A stretch of 64,000 bases of DNA from Haematococcus lacustris (taxonomy: Eukaryota; Chlorophyta; Chlorophyceae; Chlamydomonadales; Haematococcaceae): assembly GCA_030144725.1 (NCBI GenBank), contig JASKMD010000026.1, positions 12,763,407 to 12,827,406 on the forward strand, given 5' to 3'. Below the pieces are notes generated by a model. It saw only the letters and a list, made by a program, of their open reading frames with translations. It had not been told where the DNA came from and did no database searches. Of this stretch, positions 1-12,044 are shown in pieces (the stretch's first letter is position 1; the number at the start of each line of letters is the position of its first letter). A program made the translations under genes and the position numbers.

Positions 1-1253
1 GGCAGGGGCAGGGGCAGGGGCAGGGGCAGGGCAGGGGCAGGGGCAGGGCAGGGGCAGGGGCAGGGCAGGGGCAGGGGCAGGGCAGGGGCAGGGGCAGGGG
101 CAGGGCAGGGGCAGGGGCAGGGGCAGGGGCAGGGGCAGGGGCAGGGGCAGGGGCAGGGGCAGGGCAGGGGCAGGGGCAGGGGCAGGGGCAGGGCAGGGGC
201 AGGGGCAGGGGCAGGGGCAGGGCAGGGGCAGGGGCAGGGCAGGGGCAGGGGCAGGGCAGGGGCAGGGGCAGGGCAGGGGCAGGGGCAGGGGCAGGGCAGG
301 GGCAGGGGCAGGGCAGGGGCAGGGGCAGGGCAGGGCAGGGGCAGGGGCAGGGCAGGGGCAGGGGCAGGGGCAGGGCAGGGGCAGGGGCAGGGGCAGGGCA
401 GGGGCAGGGGCAGGGCAGGGGCAGGGGCAGGGGCAGGGGCAGGGGCAGGGGCAGGGGCAGGGGCAGGGGCAGGGCAGGGGCAGGGGCAGGGCAGGGGCAG
501 GGGCAGGGGCAGGGGCAGGGGCAGGGGAGGGCAGGGGCAGGGCAGGGGCAGGGCAGGGGCAGGGGCAGGGCAGGGGCAGGGGCAGGGCAGGGCAGGGGCA
601 GGGGCAGGGGCAGGGGCAGGGGCAGGGGCAGGGGCAGGGGCAGGGGCAGGGCAGGGCAGGGCAGGGCAGGGCAGGGGCAGGGGCAGGGGCAGGGCAGGGG
701 CAGGGCAGGGGCAGGGGCAGGGGCAGGGGCAGGGGCAGGGGCAGGGGCAGGGGCAGGGGCAGGGGCAGGGGCAGGGGCAGGGCAGGGGCAGGGGCAGGGG
801 CAGGGGCAGGGGCAGGGGCAGGGGCAGGGGCAGGGGCAGGGGCAGGGGCAGGGGCAGGGGCAGGGGCAGGGGCAGGGCAGGGGCAGGGGCAGGGGCAGGG
901 GCAGGGGCAGGGGCAGGGGCAGGGGCAGGGGCAGGGGCAGGGGCAGGGGCAGGGGCAGGGGCAGGGGCAGGGGCAGGGGCAGGGGCAGGGGCAGGGGCAG
1001 GGCAGGGGCAGGGGCAGGGGCAGGGGCAGGGGCAGGGCAGGGGCAGGGGCAGGGGCAGGGGCAGGGGCAGGGGCAGGGGCAGGGGCAGGGGCAGGGGCAG
1101 GGGCAGGGGCAGGGGCAGGGGCAGGGGCAGGGGCAGGGGCAGGGGCAGGGGCAGGGGCAGGGGCAGGGGCAGGGGCAGGGGCAGGGGCAGGGGCAGGGGC
1201 AGGGGCAGGGGCAGGGGCAGGGGCAGGGGCAGGGGCAGGGGCAGGGGCAGGGC
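1..1253. repeat. (GGGGCA)n satellite-like array with GGGCA variant units
   Basis: An almost pure array of GGGGCA six-mers with scattered five-base GGGCA units and one GGGGAGGGCA interruption near 526-538. It starts at the window edge, so the true length is unknown. No coding capacity is claimed. The same five-base GGGCA unit makes up the array at 52107-52731. Confidence 0.97.
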
Positions 1254-2689
1254 AGCTCTTGCTCCTTCCTGTTACCTGATGTGGATTGAGGTGCAGCTGC
1301 TGCTGGCCCCCCTCCTCCTCCTGCTGACCTGACTTGACCTGACCTGACCTGACCTGACCTAGGGCCTAACGCACCTTTCGCCTATGAGCCCCCTCATTAG
1401 CCCTACAGCTGTGCTCGACCCATGTTCGCATCAGGGCTTTGCTGCTGCTGCTTGTCAGGGGCAGCGTGCTAGGTAAGGGGTAGGGACAGGGTGACAGCAC
1501 TGGTGACAGGTTGACAGCATATGCCCCCTGCTGCTGCTGCATCTGCTGCTGCACGCACTCCTCTTGTTCTTGCTGCTGCTCCTCCATGCTAAGCCTACAG
1601 GTCAGCCAGGTTTGCTGCCCCACTGGCAACTGACTACAACACCATGTCCCTTCATGCCACTCCATGTCCCTGGGTTGGGGGCGCTTGGTGTGAGCCACAG
1701 TCGGGTGGGACAGAGCAGCGGCTGCAACAGGGGCGGGGCAGCCGCTGTGTTTGCTGTGTAGCATGCCGCGCCAGCAACACGCGTCTTCCACCTCGCGTCA
1801 CCCAACCTCGCAGCTTGCAAACTGCTCTGAAACCGCTCTGAACTTCGCGAATACCCTCAGCCCCACCCTCTTGCCACCACCCACTCTGCCAGCAGCATGG
1901 GGCCCATGCATGTAGGAGCATGCTCTCTGCCTGTCCAACGTCCCATGCCGGTTGGATTCAGAGCGGTTGGGTGCTAGCTGCCGGGTCTGCTGGTTGAGGT
2001 GGAGGCTGGCTGGCTTTGACAGCTGGGAAGGCGCCATGGGCCATGCGCTCAGGCCAGGGCTTTTTGACACCCGCCTCAACCACCCACATACCAGATTCAG
2101 CCTGACAGCGTGTGGTGGCTCCTCAAAATCAAACCTGCTGTGGTGGTGGCAATGTGACTAGGCTTGCTGTTGCGGGACGCCCAGGGGCTGGCTTCTGCTG
2201 CCAGTGCCTGATGGCCATTGCCTGCTGACAACTTACCCTCTCACTGCCACTGGGTGCTACTGGCTGCCACTGGCTGCCACTGGCTGGCCAAAGGTCTGGA
2301 GGGTTGCATGACTGGGTGAAGAGGGTTAGGTGAAGATTGGGTTAGGGTTGAAGTTGGGTGGAAGTCAGATGAGGTTCAGATGACCAGGTCCAAGGTGGTC
2401 AGACGTGAAGTCCGGTGGCTCCTGTCCTGCACCTGCTGGGGCTGCGCCTCCCTGATCCCTGCTCGCCTGGTTACTCTGTGTTACCCTGTGTTACCCTGGT
2501 TGCTCTGTTCCTGGCCTCTTCTGGTTACTGGCCTCCTCGATGCTTAGCCTCCATCACCTGCTCTGGCCCACTGCCTACACTCCTGCTTGCATACCTGCTC
2601 ACTCACTCTGACGGCATGGCCATAGCTCCATGCAACTGCCAATGTGTGATGTGTGACCTCCACGCAGTGTGTGACGCCACACCCCCCAC
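1254..2689. other. No firm gene; possible 3' part of the CCAR1-like gene
   Basis: Short CTGACCT-type repeats lie at 1328-1360 and CTG-rich sequence at 1280-1330 and 1530-1590. A minus-strand reading at 1366-1791 contains a Gln-rich stretch (EEQQQEQEECVQQQ) that could be a terminal exon of the neighbouring minus-strand gene, but nothing in it is diagnostic. 2220-2350 is a run of short imperfect repeats (TGGCTGCCACT, GGTTAGG). I see no RNA gene. Confidence 0.4.
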
Positions 2690-5600
2690 CTGCAGCTCTG
2701 CCGCGATGCCGTCCGCCTTCCTCTGCCTCCACTCAACAATGTCATGGTAGATGCCAGGCCAGCTCTCAGGCCCCGGTATCAGGTCATGACAGGCAACGGC
2801 ATAATAGGCAACCACCTGCCTTACCATGCCCTGGAACGCCGGGTGGTGGCCCGACAGCACGCTGCCTAAACAGGCACTACCTTTGCGGTCGCAAGGGTTT
2901 GAACCTGCGACCCCACCTGGGTCAGGGGAGGTGGGTGAGGTGGCCTGGGTGTGAGTGCGGCCCGCAGCTGAGCCTGTGAGGGAGCTGGGCCGCAGGTAGG
3001 TGATGTCCAGCAGGCGGTACCAGCAGGCAGCGCTGCGCCCTCCCCCTGGCTGTGCCCCTAGGTCCAGCCCGGTCTGCTGCAGCACGTGGCGGCGGGCGGC
3101 TCGCTGCAGGGCGCTTGGGTCACTGCGGGGCCAAGGCAGTGGGGGCCAGGGGGTGGGTGGGTGGGTGGGTGGGTGGGTGGGTGGGTGGGTGGGTGGGTGG
3201 GTGGGTGGGTGGGTGGGTGGGTGGCGGGGCGGGGTGGATGGGGTCCCCTGATTGCCTGTGTGGCTGACGAGGGGGCCAAGGGGGTGGGTGGCTGCCCTGG
3301 TGGCAGTCCTAGGATGAGCATACCGCCATGCACAACCTCTCCATACTTCAGTCTCACACGGCAGGGACGCAGAGCATCTCATGTCACAGGTGGTGGTGTG
3401 ACTGGGGGTCGAGTGAGCTATGTGTGACCTGAAGGCTGACGGGACTGGCAGATCACACCGAGGCTGTGAGGCACTGCATGTGTCCTGATCAGGCTCACTT
3501 GACAAGTACTGCCCTGACCTGTCAGATCTGACAAGTACTGCCCTGACCTGTCAGATCTGTACCGCCTGGCTGCACACGTGTCTGCTTTGCAGTGAGACTG
3601 CCTGGCCTGGCCTGGCTGACAACCATAGCCCACATGCTTCCCTCTGAACATGCTTCCCAGGGGCGTAGCCATGCCCCCAGCTGGCCCTCCGCTGCTGAGC
3701 CTGGACAGCCAGGCTGTACAGCTGCACCTGGCTGCTGGTCTGCCACTGAAACAGCATACTAGGAAGGTCCTGGGGTAGTACAGCTTAGTGCCACCACCCT
3801 ACGCTGAACTGTGGATGCCTGATCTGGCCACCTGGCCATGTGGCCCACCAGTGCCATCATCATGCACACCATTACCATCATCATCATGCACAGCAGCAGC
3901 AGCAGCAGCAGCAGCAGGAGCAGCAGCAGCAGCGGCTCACTGCCTGCTGCAAGGTCCTGCCCTGGCCCTCATGGCCCGCTCCAGGTTGTTGGGCTGCCCA
4001 AGGTGGTGCTGCCTTGGCCTGGTGGGGGTTGGCTGCGCTGCCCACCTTGTTTGCGCTCCTGTGCCTCCCCGCTGCTGCCCTTGGGTCCACTGCCCGCATG
4101 GCCTGGCCCTGCCACCCTACTTGCCCCGCTACTTGCCACAGCACCTGCCTAAAGTCCTACCTGCTGCAGCCCTGCCCTTGCCTTGCCCTGCCCTGCCGCC
4201 TCCTACTACTACTACTACTCCCCTCTGCCCCCCTCCTCACCTTGGCAGCCTCAGCAGCACTGGCAGCCCTGCCTGACTACCAACCTCCTCAACCACCTGG
4301 TGCCAATGCAGGGCATGCCCTCCTGGCCAGGTGAGTTTGGCCCCAAGAACCCCTGACTGTTGGCCCCTGACCTGCACTCCCCAGCCCCTCCTGGCCAGCT
4401 GAGATGAAGGGGTACCCGAAGGACCCGTCACTGCAACTACCTGATTCAACCCCCCAACTGCAACCCCCCAACTGCAACCCCCCAACTGCAACCCCCCAAC
4501 TGCAACCCCTCAACTGCAACCTCCCAACTGCCCCCACCTGTCAGGCCGGCCCCCATCCAGCGATGGGTCCCAGGCGCCCCCCAGCGCTGTGAAGGCGCCG
4601 CGCCGCTCCCCCTCCCTGATGAGCCGGGCAGTCACCACCTTGCAGCTGTGGACCAGGTGACCTCCTGGGCTGGGGGCAGCCAGGCCACGCACCTCACCGG
4701 GCTGCAGGCCTTGCAGCAGCAGCACGCGCACGCTGTAATGGGTCTCACACGTGGAGCCGGGGGCCGCGGGGGAGGGGGCAGGGGGCGGCAGCTGGGCTGC
4801 AAGCTGCGGGTCTGCCCCACTGGACTTGGAGGGGAGGGAGGGGAGGGGGGGAGGGGGGGTAGGAGTGGGGGTGAGGTGGGGCAGGGAGGCCGCAGCAGCT
4901 TGCTCTGCTGCATCTTCCACCTTGTCCTTCACCTCCCCTTTCACCGCCTCAGCCATGGGTTGATCAGGACGTGGCTCTGCCTCGAACAAAGAGCCTGCCA
5001 CCCCTGCTGCCCCTGCTGCTGGTGCCCCTGCTGCTGGTGCCCCTGCTGCTGGTGCCCCTGCTGCTGGTGCCCCTGCTGCTGGTGCCCCTGCTGCTGGGCC
5101 CTCCTCCACCTTGATGACTGAAAGCCCCTCCCCTGGGACTAGGACAGGCACCCGGGCCCCTCCCTCCGCCACAGGCTGTGGCCCCACCCCTTGGCTGGGC
5201 CCCTCCTCCACCTCCATCTTCACAGCAGCAGAAGGCGGTGAGGCAGGCCGTGCAGCAGGCTCCAAGGGGCAAGCCTCAGCTGCAGCACCCACCAGGGCGG
5301 GGGCGGGGGCCGGGGCCGGGGCGGGGGGGTCCCCTTCAACCCCTGACACCTCACCCACTACTGTCACAGGCTGTGGGTTTGCCGTAGTTAGTGCGGGAGG
5401 GGCAGGAGGGGTGGCGGCTGCAGGGCTGCTGGTGGCAAGGCTGGCAGCATCAGGAAGCGCTGAAACGACAGCAGCAGCGGGAGTGAAGGGGGTGGGTGGT
5501 GAGATGGCACTGCCTGCATTGCTGCCCCCCTGGACAGAGCTCTCCCCCTCCCCCTCCTCTCTCATACCCAGCTCGTGTTCAAACCTCACTCCTTTGTCCA

Positions 5601-8118
5601 GCGGAAGTGTGATCAGGCCCAGGGAGTTGGGTGTGAAAATGCCAGGGCCCAGGGGGCCAGGCAGCTGTGTCCAGTGCATGGTGGCCATGGAGAAGTCCGG
5701 GGGTATGGCCAGCTGGGGGTGGAGGCGGCACAGCTCCGGGTGGTCCAGGTGCAGCCGTGACAGCGGGCCGCAGGGCAGCTTGAGGCCACGAGTGCTAGGG
5801 GCAGGGGAGGGGGAGCGGGAGCGGGAGCGGGAGCGAATATTGCGGGTGCTGGAGGCTGGAAGGGGGCTGCGGCTGCGGCTGCGCTTGGCCGGGCTGCGGC
5901 TGCGGCGGGGAGGGCTGCGGCTGCGGAGGGGGGCCTGGGGTTCAAAGGCGAGCAGGGGGTGGGAGAGGAGGTCCAGGACAGTGGTGGGGACCAGGCAACA
6001 GGGCAGGAGGAGAGGTGAGGTGAGGTGGGGGAACAGCAAGTGGGGGGTGACGCGGGGCTAGGCGCAGGGAGGGTGACAGGGAGGGGTGGGTGTGGAGGCC
6101 AGACGCATAGGCTGAGGCATCTTGGGTGTGCAGCATGGGCACACATTAGGCTGGAAACTGACTGGAAGCTGCATGGAAGCTGGCAGAAGCTGGGCGGAAG
6201 CTGGGTTGTTCCTACCTTGTCAGTCCTGGCCCTGCTGATGTCCACCTGGGGTCGTGACTGGCTGGCGCGGGCTGCAGGCAGGCAGGCAGCAGGCAGGCAG
6301 CAGGCAGGCAGCAGTGCTCCGCAAGCAGATGTGTGCTCCCCGCCCCCCTCCCTGTTGCTCTCCCTGCCCCTCCCTGCCCCGCACCCTTTCCCTGCCCCTT
6401 CTTGAACCGAGGGCCAGGTTTGCGTTCACGTTACGGAGGCAGATGGACAGAGGGACAGACCTTCTATACCATGCAGCAGACAACGCTGCAGTTGCGATAG
6501 AGGTTCCGATCCAGGGTGAAACCCTGGAGGGGTGGTTGAGGTCAGTCAGACCACCAGGGTTTGGTCACTGGTGGTAGAGGGTTTGTCACGCTGTGGGTTT
6601 GTCACGGTTTGGCCACTTTGCAACAGCGGTGCTGCATGGACCCTGTGGGGGAGCGGTGTGCACCCATACGCGTGCATAGGTGGTCCTGCATGGACCCAGT
6701 GGGGCCCCATGTGGCATGTTGTCATGCTGCCATGTTGCCATGGAGCGTGTTGCCAGTTTGAAGGAGGTTAAGGAGGGGTTGGTGTCAGTCAGACCACCAG
6801 AGCCCTGACTGGCCTGGACTGAAGGCAGGTCCAGACAAGAGGGGTTGAGGTCAGTCAGTCACCACCAGGGGCCCAAGTGCCAAGGGCTGAAGACAAGCGG
6901 GAGGGAGCTGTGCTGCAACGCCACCACCACCACCACCACCACCACCATCTCCATCTCCATCCTCCTGAGCCCCCCGCCCCTAGCCAACTGATACGCCCCC
7001 CTTGCAGCACACCTTCACTCCCACATTCACACAGTGTGCCCACCCCAGCAGCCCTGCTGCCCATTTCCTTCCACCCATCCCCCACCCAATTGTACCACCC
7101 CACCCCACCCCACCCCACCCCACCCCACCCCACCCCACCCCACCCCACCCCACCCCACCCCCCCCCCCCCTTGCCCCAGCCTCACCTCTGCTGTCCTGCG
7201 CCGCGCCCTGTGTCCCCGTGTGGACCCTGGGCACCGCCACCAGGCCCCCCCCCCTCACTGCGGCTGCTGAACCCACGGGGCGCCCCAGGCAGGGGCAGGG
7301 GGGGTGGAGGGGCCCGGGCCCCACTGCCCTCCGCCCCCCCCCGGCCCCCTGCCGCCGCCCCAGCTGCTGCCGCTGCACTGCCAGGAGCACCACTGCCGCT
7401 GCCAGGTGGAGCAGCAGGAGCAGTAGCGGAAGGACCCAGTGTGTGGGGGCGGGAGGGAGCAGCAGGGGGGGAGAACCTTGGGGGGTGGCGGCCAGATGCA
7501 GGACCCGACCCTGGCCCCGCCCCCCCCACCCCCCCTGCTGCCCCGTAGCCTGCCCTTGATGCCCCTGCTGACATTGCCCCCCCATACCCTGCTCCTGGTC
7601 CTGGCCCTGTGACCCTCCCTGGCGCCTGAGCCCAGCCAGTAGCCATGGCCCCCTGCCCTCCTGCACCCCCCACCATGCCCCAGCTACCCTCCAGCTCCCC
7701 TTCCATGGCCCCCGCTCCCCTCCCACCTCCCCCCGCCCCTCCACTGCCCCAGCCAGAGCCAGCCTGGCTGGCTGCGCTGGCGCTGCTGCTGGCGCCCCTG
7801 ACAGCACCAGCCCCGGCCCCAACACCAGGCCCAGGGCGGCCACCCAGCCCTTCCGCCCTGGCAGCCAGTGGGCCCCCCCCAGCTGACGAGGGCCCCCCTC
7901 CACCGACCCAGTAGGCGGCCTGCTTGGATGCAGGCTGGGTGGGCGAGGGGGTGGGGCCAGGGCCAGGGCCAGGGCCAGGGCCAGGCGGGCTGTTAGTCAG
8001 GGCGGCAGGGCTGGTTCCGACAACAGCAGAAGGTGGTAGGGCAGCACGGGTCATGAGGCTCGCCCCTGCTGCTGCTTGAGTCCCTTGATACTGCTGCTGG
8101 TATTGCTGCTGCGACACT

Positions 8119-8149
<31 letters not shown>

Positions 8150-8357
8150 GCTGCTGCTGCTGCTGCTGGAGCTGCTGCTGCTGGAGCTGGTATTGCTGCT
8201 GATACTGTTGCTGCTGCTGCTGTGCAGAGGCATCCCAGCCAGAGTAGTAGGAGGGAGTGGACAGTGTGGCAGATGGCTGCGCAGTGACAGAGGGCGAGGC
8301 GACGGCAGACGGCACGCTGGACAGATAGGGGTTGTGACCCAGCCCCTCTCCACTGCC

Positions 8358-8392
<35 letters not shown>

Positions 8393-9005
8393 AAAGATGG
8401 TGTTGCTGCTGCTGCTGTTGCTGCATGTACTGCTGTTGTGAGTATTGCTGCTGGTACTGCTGCTGCTCCTGCTGCTGTATGTCTGTGGGTTGCTGCACAA
8501 CAGGACCGTAGCCAGGCTTGTAGCCCATCTGCATATCATAAGCATGGCCAAACGGTAATGAGGCACTGCCAGCATGGTGTGCCACTGCAACTCATCATAA
8601 TGAGCCCCATGCATGGGGTTTGGGCACCTATGACATGAGGTTGACTTCTGGTGGTGCAAACTCGAATGCAGCTGCACCTCAATGTGATGAGCTCATGCCA
8701 GTACACCAGCATGTGCTTGTTGGCTGCTGTCGCAGGTCAGTGGCTCTTGTATCGCCTGGTTCACGCCCGCACACTGAGGAGCAGCCCCACCTCACCCGCA
8801 ATTGGCCAGCAGCGGCGCCATACCCATTTGCACCAGAGCCGTAAGACGCAGTGCCCGAAGGCTGATGCAGTGCGTGCTGCTGCGCTACTAGAGCTTGGTA
8901 CTGCGCCGCGGGTCCCTGGGCGTGCGCCAACGATGCGTGAGACTGCAGTTCATATGCGGACCCCGATTGAGCCTGATTTGTTGTGGTGGACCACGAATGC
9001 TGCAT
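2690..9005 (-). CDS. CCAR1/DBC1-like protein (Gln-rich, RS-rich, DBC1/CARP1 domain), partial model
   Basis: In animals this family (CCAR1, CCAR2/DBC1) acts in the nucleus in transcription and splicing control. Pieces run right to left: 8796-9005 (MQHSWSTTTNQ, Ser/Gln/Ala-rich), about 7190-8585 (long poly-Gln tracts, then Gly/Pro/Ser-rich), 4538-5934, about 2990-3122 and 2690-2861. The 4538-5934 exon has RS repeats, then LAIPPDFSMATMHW, tandem AAGAP repeats, and an end matching the DBC1/CARP1 domain: ARLIREGERRGAFTALGG followed by WDPSLDGG. The next two exons continue that domain (ALQRAARRHVLQQTGLDL, CWYRLLDITYLRP, then QVVAYYAVACHDLIP). Exon 4538-5934 ends in a partial codon completed at 3122, giving PDRSDPSALQ. 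Exons between 5934 and 7190, the junction at 8796 and anything past 2690 (a donor follows ELQ) are unresolved; a SAP domain was not found. Family call rests on the DBC1/CARP1 match. Confidence 0.68.
3149..3223. repeat. (GGGT)n microsatellite in a CCAR1-like intron
   Basis: About 75 bp of pure GGGT units, immediately beyond the splice acceptor of the minus-strand exon ending at 3122. On the transcribed strand it reads as (ACCC)n, a long pyrimidine-rich tract ahead of the acceptor. Confidence 0.95.
6919..6950. repeat. (CCA)n microsatellite
   Basis: Short CCA run followed by CTCCAT repeats. It lies in a region of the CCAR1-like gene that I could not assign to exons; the plus-strand poly-His reading is treated as a repeat shadow. 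Confidence 0.85.
7097..7172. repeat. (CCCCA)n microsatellite and C-tract
   Basis: Tandem CCCCA units ending in a run of about a dozen C. On the minus strand this is G-rich (TGGGG) and lies just downstream of the large Gln-rich exon, so it is probably intronic. Confidence 0.93.
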
Positions 9006-12000
9006 TGCGAAGGGTCCCCAGGAGTCGATAGAGCCCTATCCTACCCTATGCACACTCTATCGCACACACATCCCCTTTGTAAGGGGCAATCGTATTGTTT
9101 GTTTTATTTGGCTCATGGCATGATGCACATGTCACTATCGCTGCCGCTGGTGCCGCCGCTGCCACTTCCGCAGCAGGCCTCTGTCGCGCACGCACACCCA
9201 CTCCTGGCCTGGTCTGCCTGGGTTAGGCATAGCTGGGCGGCCCCACCAGCTGCTGAGCTCGCGGGGGCGGCCCGGCCCGGCTGCAATGCGGCGGATGTTG
9301 AGCGCGGCTGACACGTCCCGATCGTAGAACCTGATGCCGTTGCTTGTTGAGCACATCAGGCCCCGGATGCGGGACCGCGTCGCCATGCTGCGCACCGGGC
9401 GCAGCCACCTGCAAGGCAACATAGATGCACAATGCACATTTGTAAGATTGCCAAGTCAAGTGTTAGTCAAGCATGTTTAGTCTAAACGGTGCGGGCACAG
9501 CTAGCTTGTTGGCATCCTACAATGCACATGCACCTGAGGTCTCTCACCTGAAAGACTCTGCTGGCCTGCCACCACGTTGGTGCGGGCAGAGCTGACCCGG
9601 CTGGTGCGAAACTCATGCACCAGCACCACACGCCCTGGGAACTGCTTGCATGCCTCCCTGAGCATCTGCTTGACGGGCACACCCCTGCTGCCCCTGCTGC
9701 CGGCACCGCTGAAGCCTGCTGCCCCATAGGCCAGGGCCAGGGGGCGACCTGTGGCTGCTGAGTTGCAGCGTACCATCGGCACCCCTCACAGTCTGCAGCC
9801 AAGGCACACAAGGAGAGACACATTGTGAGCTCAGGTCCTTCCATGGCAAACACAAGCCCATTGTGAGCACACACACACTAGCACACACACTGGCTGGGTA
9901 CGGCCTACTCACCTCAGCCCAGAACTTGGCCACCGTGCTCTGCTTGTGTTGGTGCAGCCGGAATCTGGCGTTGGACCAGCGCGGCTTGGACAGCTCGGCC
10001 CACATGGCGGGCCAGGTCACCAGCGTCATTGCGACGTACTCCCGGTACCGCTGCAGCGAGGCGGTGTAGTTGGTGACTTGCGACAGCACAGCGTGTTCGG
10101 GCTGGATGCCGGCCATCCAGGCCTTGGACGTCTTGGCGTGCTGCGTGATGCCGCTCTGCCGGTAGTACTGCCCCGCACTGAGGCTGCGCTGCCACACTGA
10201 CTCCACAGCGCCGGAGGGGTATCGCTCCTCGTGCGCCACAGTCGCCATGTTGGTCTTGCCTGGGTCGCAGCCCAGCCAGTCGGCGTTCAGGTGCGCCAGC
10301 GGGTTGACAGCGCCCTCCTGCTTGCCCATGCGAGGCAGCTCTGTCGGGCGGCCCTGCTGGCTTGGGGCGCGTGAACAGCAAGCTGACCGTGACTCCGTCC
10401 GTGTGAACCACCTGCGCGAAGGTCTGCCCGTCGTTTGGCCAGATGGATGGCTGGACGGCTGGCGGGATGCTGGATGGAAGGAAGGCGATCCACCGGTTGG
10501 CCACCTGCAACCAAACACAGCCGACACAGCCGACTCAGCACACTTGGAGCCACCCAAACACCATTAGTCAATGTTGCCACAAGCAATGCCTCAAGCAACA
10601 TGCCTCAAGCAACATGCAATCAATGTCAGCACATGCTCAAGCACATGCAACATGCCTCAAGCAACATGCCAGGCTGGCCAGCTCAAGGCTCACTCACCTC
10701 ACTGTCCCTGGGCCCGGCCACACCATTCCTGAACCTGGTCAAGGAGGTGATGTCCGCTGGCAGCATGCCAGCGGCCCGCATCAGGCCATAGATGGCCCGG
10801 GTGTCCAGCTTGATGTGGTGCGCCTTGCAGCTGCAGCTGGGTGTGATAGCAAAGGGGGAGGGGGGGCGGTAGGGCCTGGAGTTGGGCTGCCCCCCAAGTG
10901 CCTGCCAGTCTGCCCAATCCAGCTGCCAGCTGACGTGGGCTTCCTCCAGCTGCCTGCTGGTGTCCACTGCATGACGCAGCAGGCTGCCCCGGTTGACCCT
11001 CATCTGCCGCCAGGCTTTGTTCACCACCACCCCCTGACCCACCCCCAACAACCTCCGCTGCCTGACCACCTCATACCGCATGGCCACAGTAGGCACCACC
11101 CCACCCTACCCTGACCCTGACCCTTAGCCAGGTCACCACCTTCCCCCGCACACTCCGCACCACCCAGCTGCGCTGACGCTCAGTCCAGGCTGGACTGCCA
11201 TCCACGGGCAGCCCAAAGCGGCGCTGGTGCTCGTGTGAGCCAGCGATGACCCTGGCTCCAGCCAGAGCCACCGCTTGCCCAACTCTGCGCTTGAACAGCT
11301 CGGTGAGGCTATTGGCAAAGCTAGTCTCCAGCTTCTGGCCCACATCGTCGACGGTGTTGCAGTCTTGCGGATAGCGAGGTATTGCGTCGAGCTCGGCGTG
11401 GAGGTCCGGGTACGCGGTCAAGACAGCCTCCACAGCAGCGCTGGGCCGAGAGTTCAAGCCGGGAGGGGGCACACCGCGGCCGAGCTGCAGGTACAGGTTG
11501 CGCTCCGCAAAGTCCGGGATGTCCGCGTCCTCAGCAGGGATTTCCTCTAAGAGCTCCTGGCCATCCGCAAGTACAGTGACGCGTGTGAAGGAGTCGCGCA
11601 CCATGAGGCCCAACAGCAAGCTGGCGAGCAGCGCCCTCTTGCTGCAGGCCTCCACCCAAAGCACGAGTTGGTCGTGAGAGCCGCGCCTCCACCACTTCGG
11701 ACGGCACGACCGCCAATCAGGTCTCCCGGTGAAAAGTACCCAAATACCGTACTATCTCTTTTGATTCGCGAGGCCCCGAAAAATAAAATTAAATACTCTT
11801 TCCCGACCCAAAAAAAAGATTGTTTATTTCTTCCCGATGCAAACAATGCTGCAAAACACAGTTCTGAGGATGTGGGTGTGCTTATAAATATTCTAGGCTG
11901 CCATACCTTGCATACCATGTCAATCCTCCATGGTTCTAGCACTTCTTGCACATGTCACCATGTCAAGCTACCCGGTCACCCAGTCAAAGCCAGTATGCAA

Positions 12001-12044
12001 GGGTAGTGTCACCGTGCAGCAAGTCACCAAATCTTGACTTTGCA

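Noticed and set aside
1..1253. Telomeric repeat
   Set aside because: The unit is GGGGCA, not the TTTAGGG or TTTTAGGG type expected for green algal telomeres.
2880..2920. tRNA gene on the minus strand
   Set aside because: A T-arm-like GGTTCAAACCC is present but no acceptor, D-arm or anticodon arm could be paired; at most a tRNA-derived repeat.
9051..9120. Possible CRISPR-like direct repeat shared by 9016-9092 and 21043-21119
   Set aside because: There are only two copies 12 kb apart with no spacer array; it is the terminal block of a eukaryotic transposable element.
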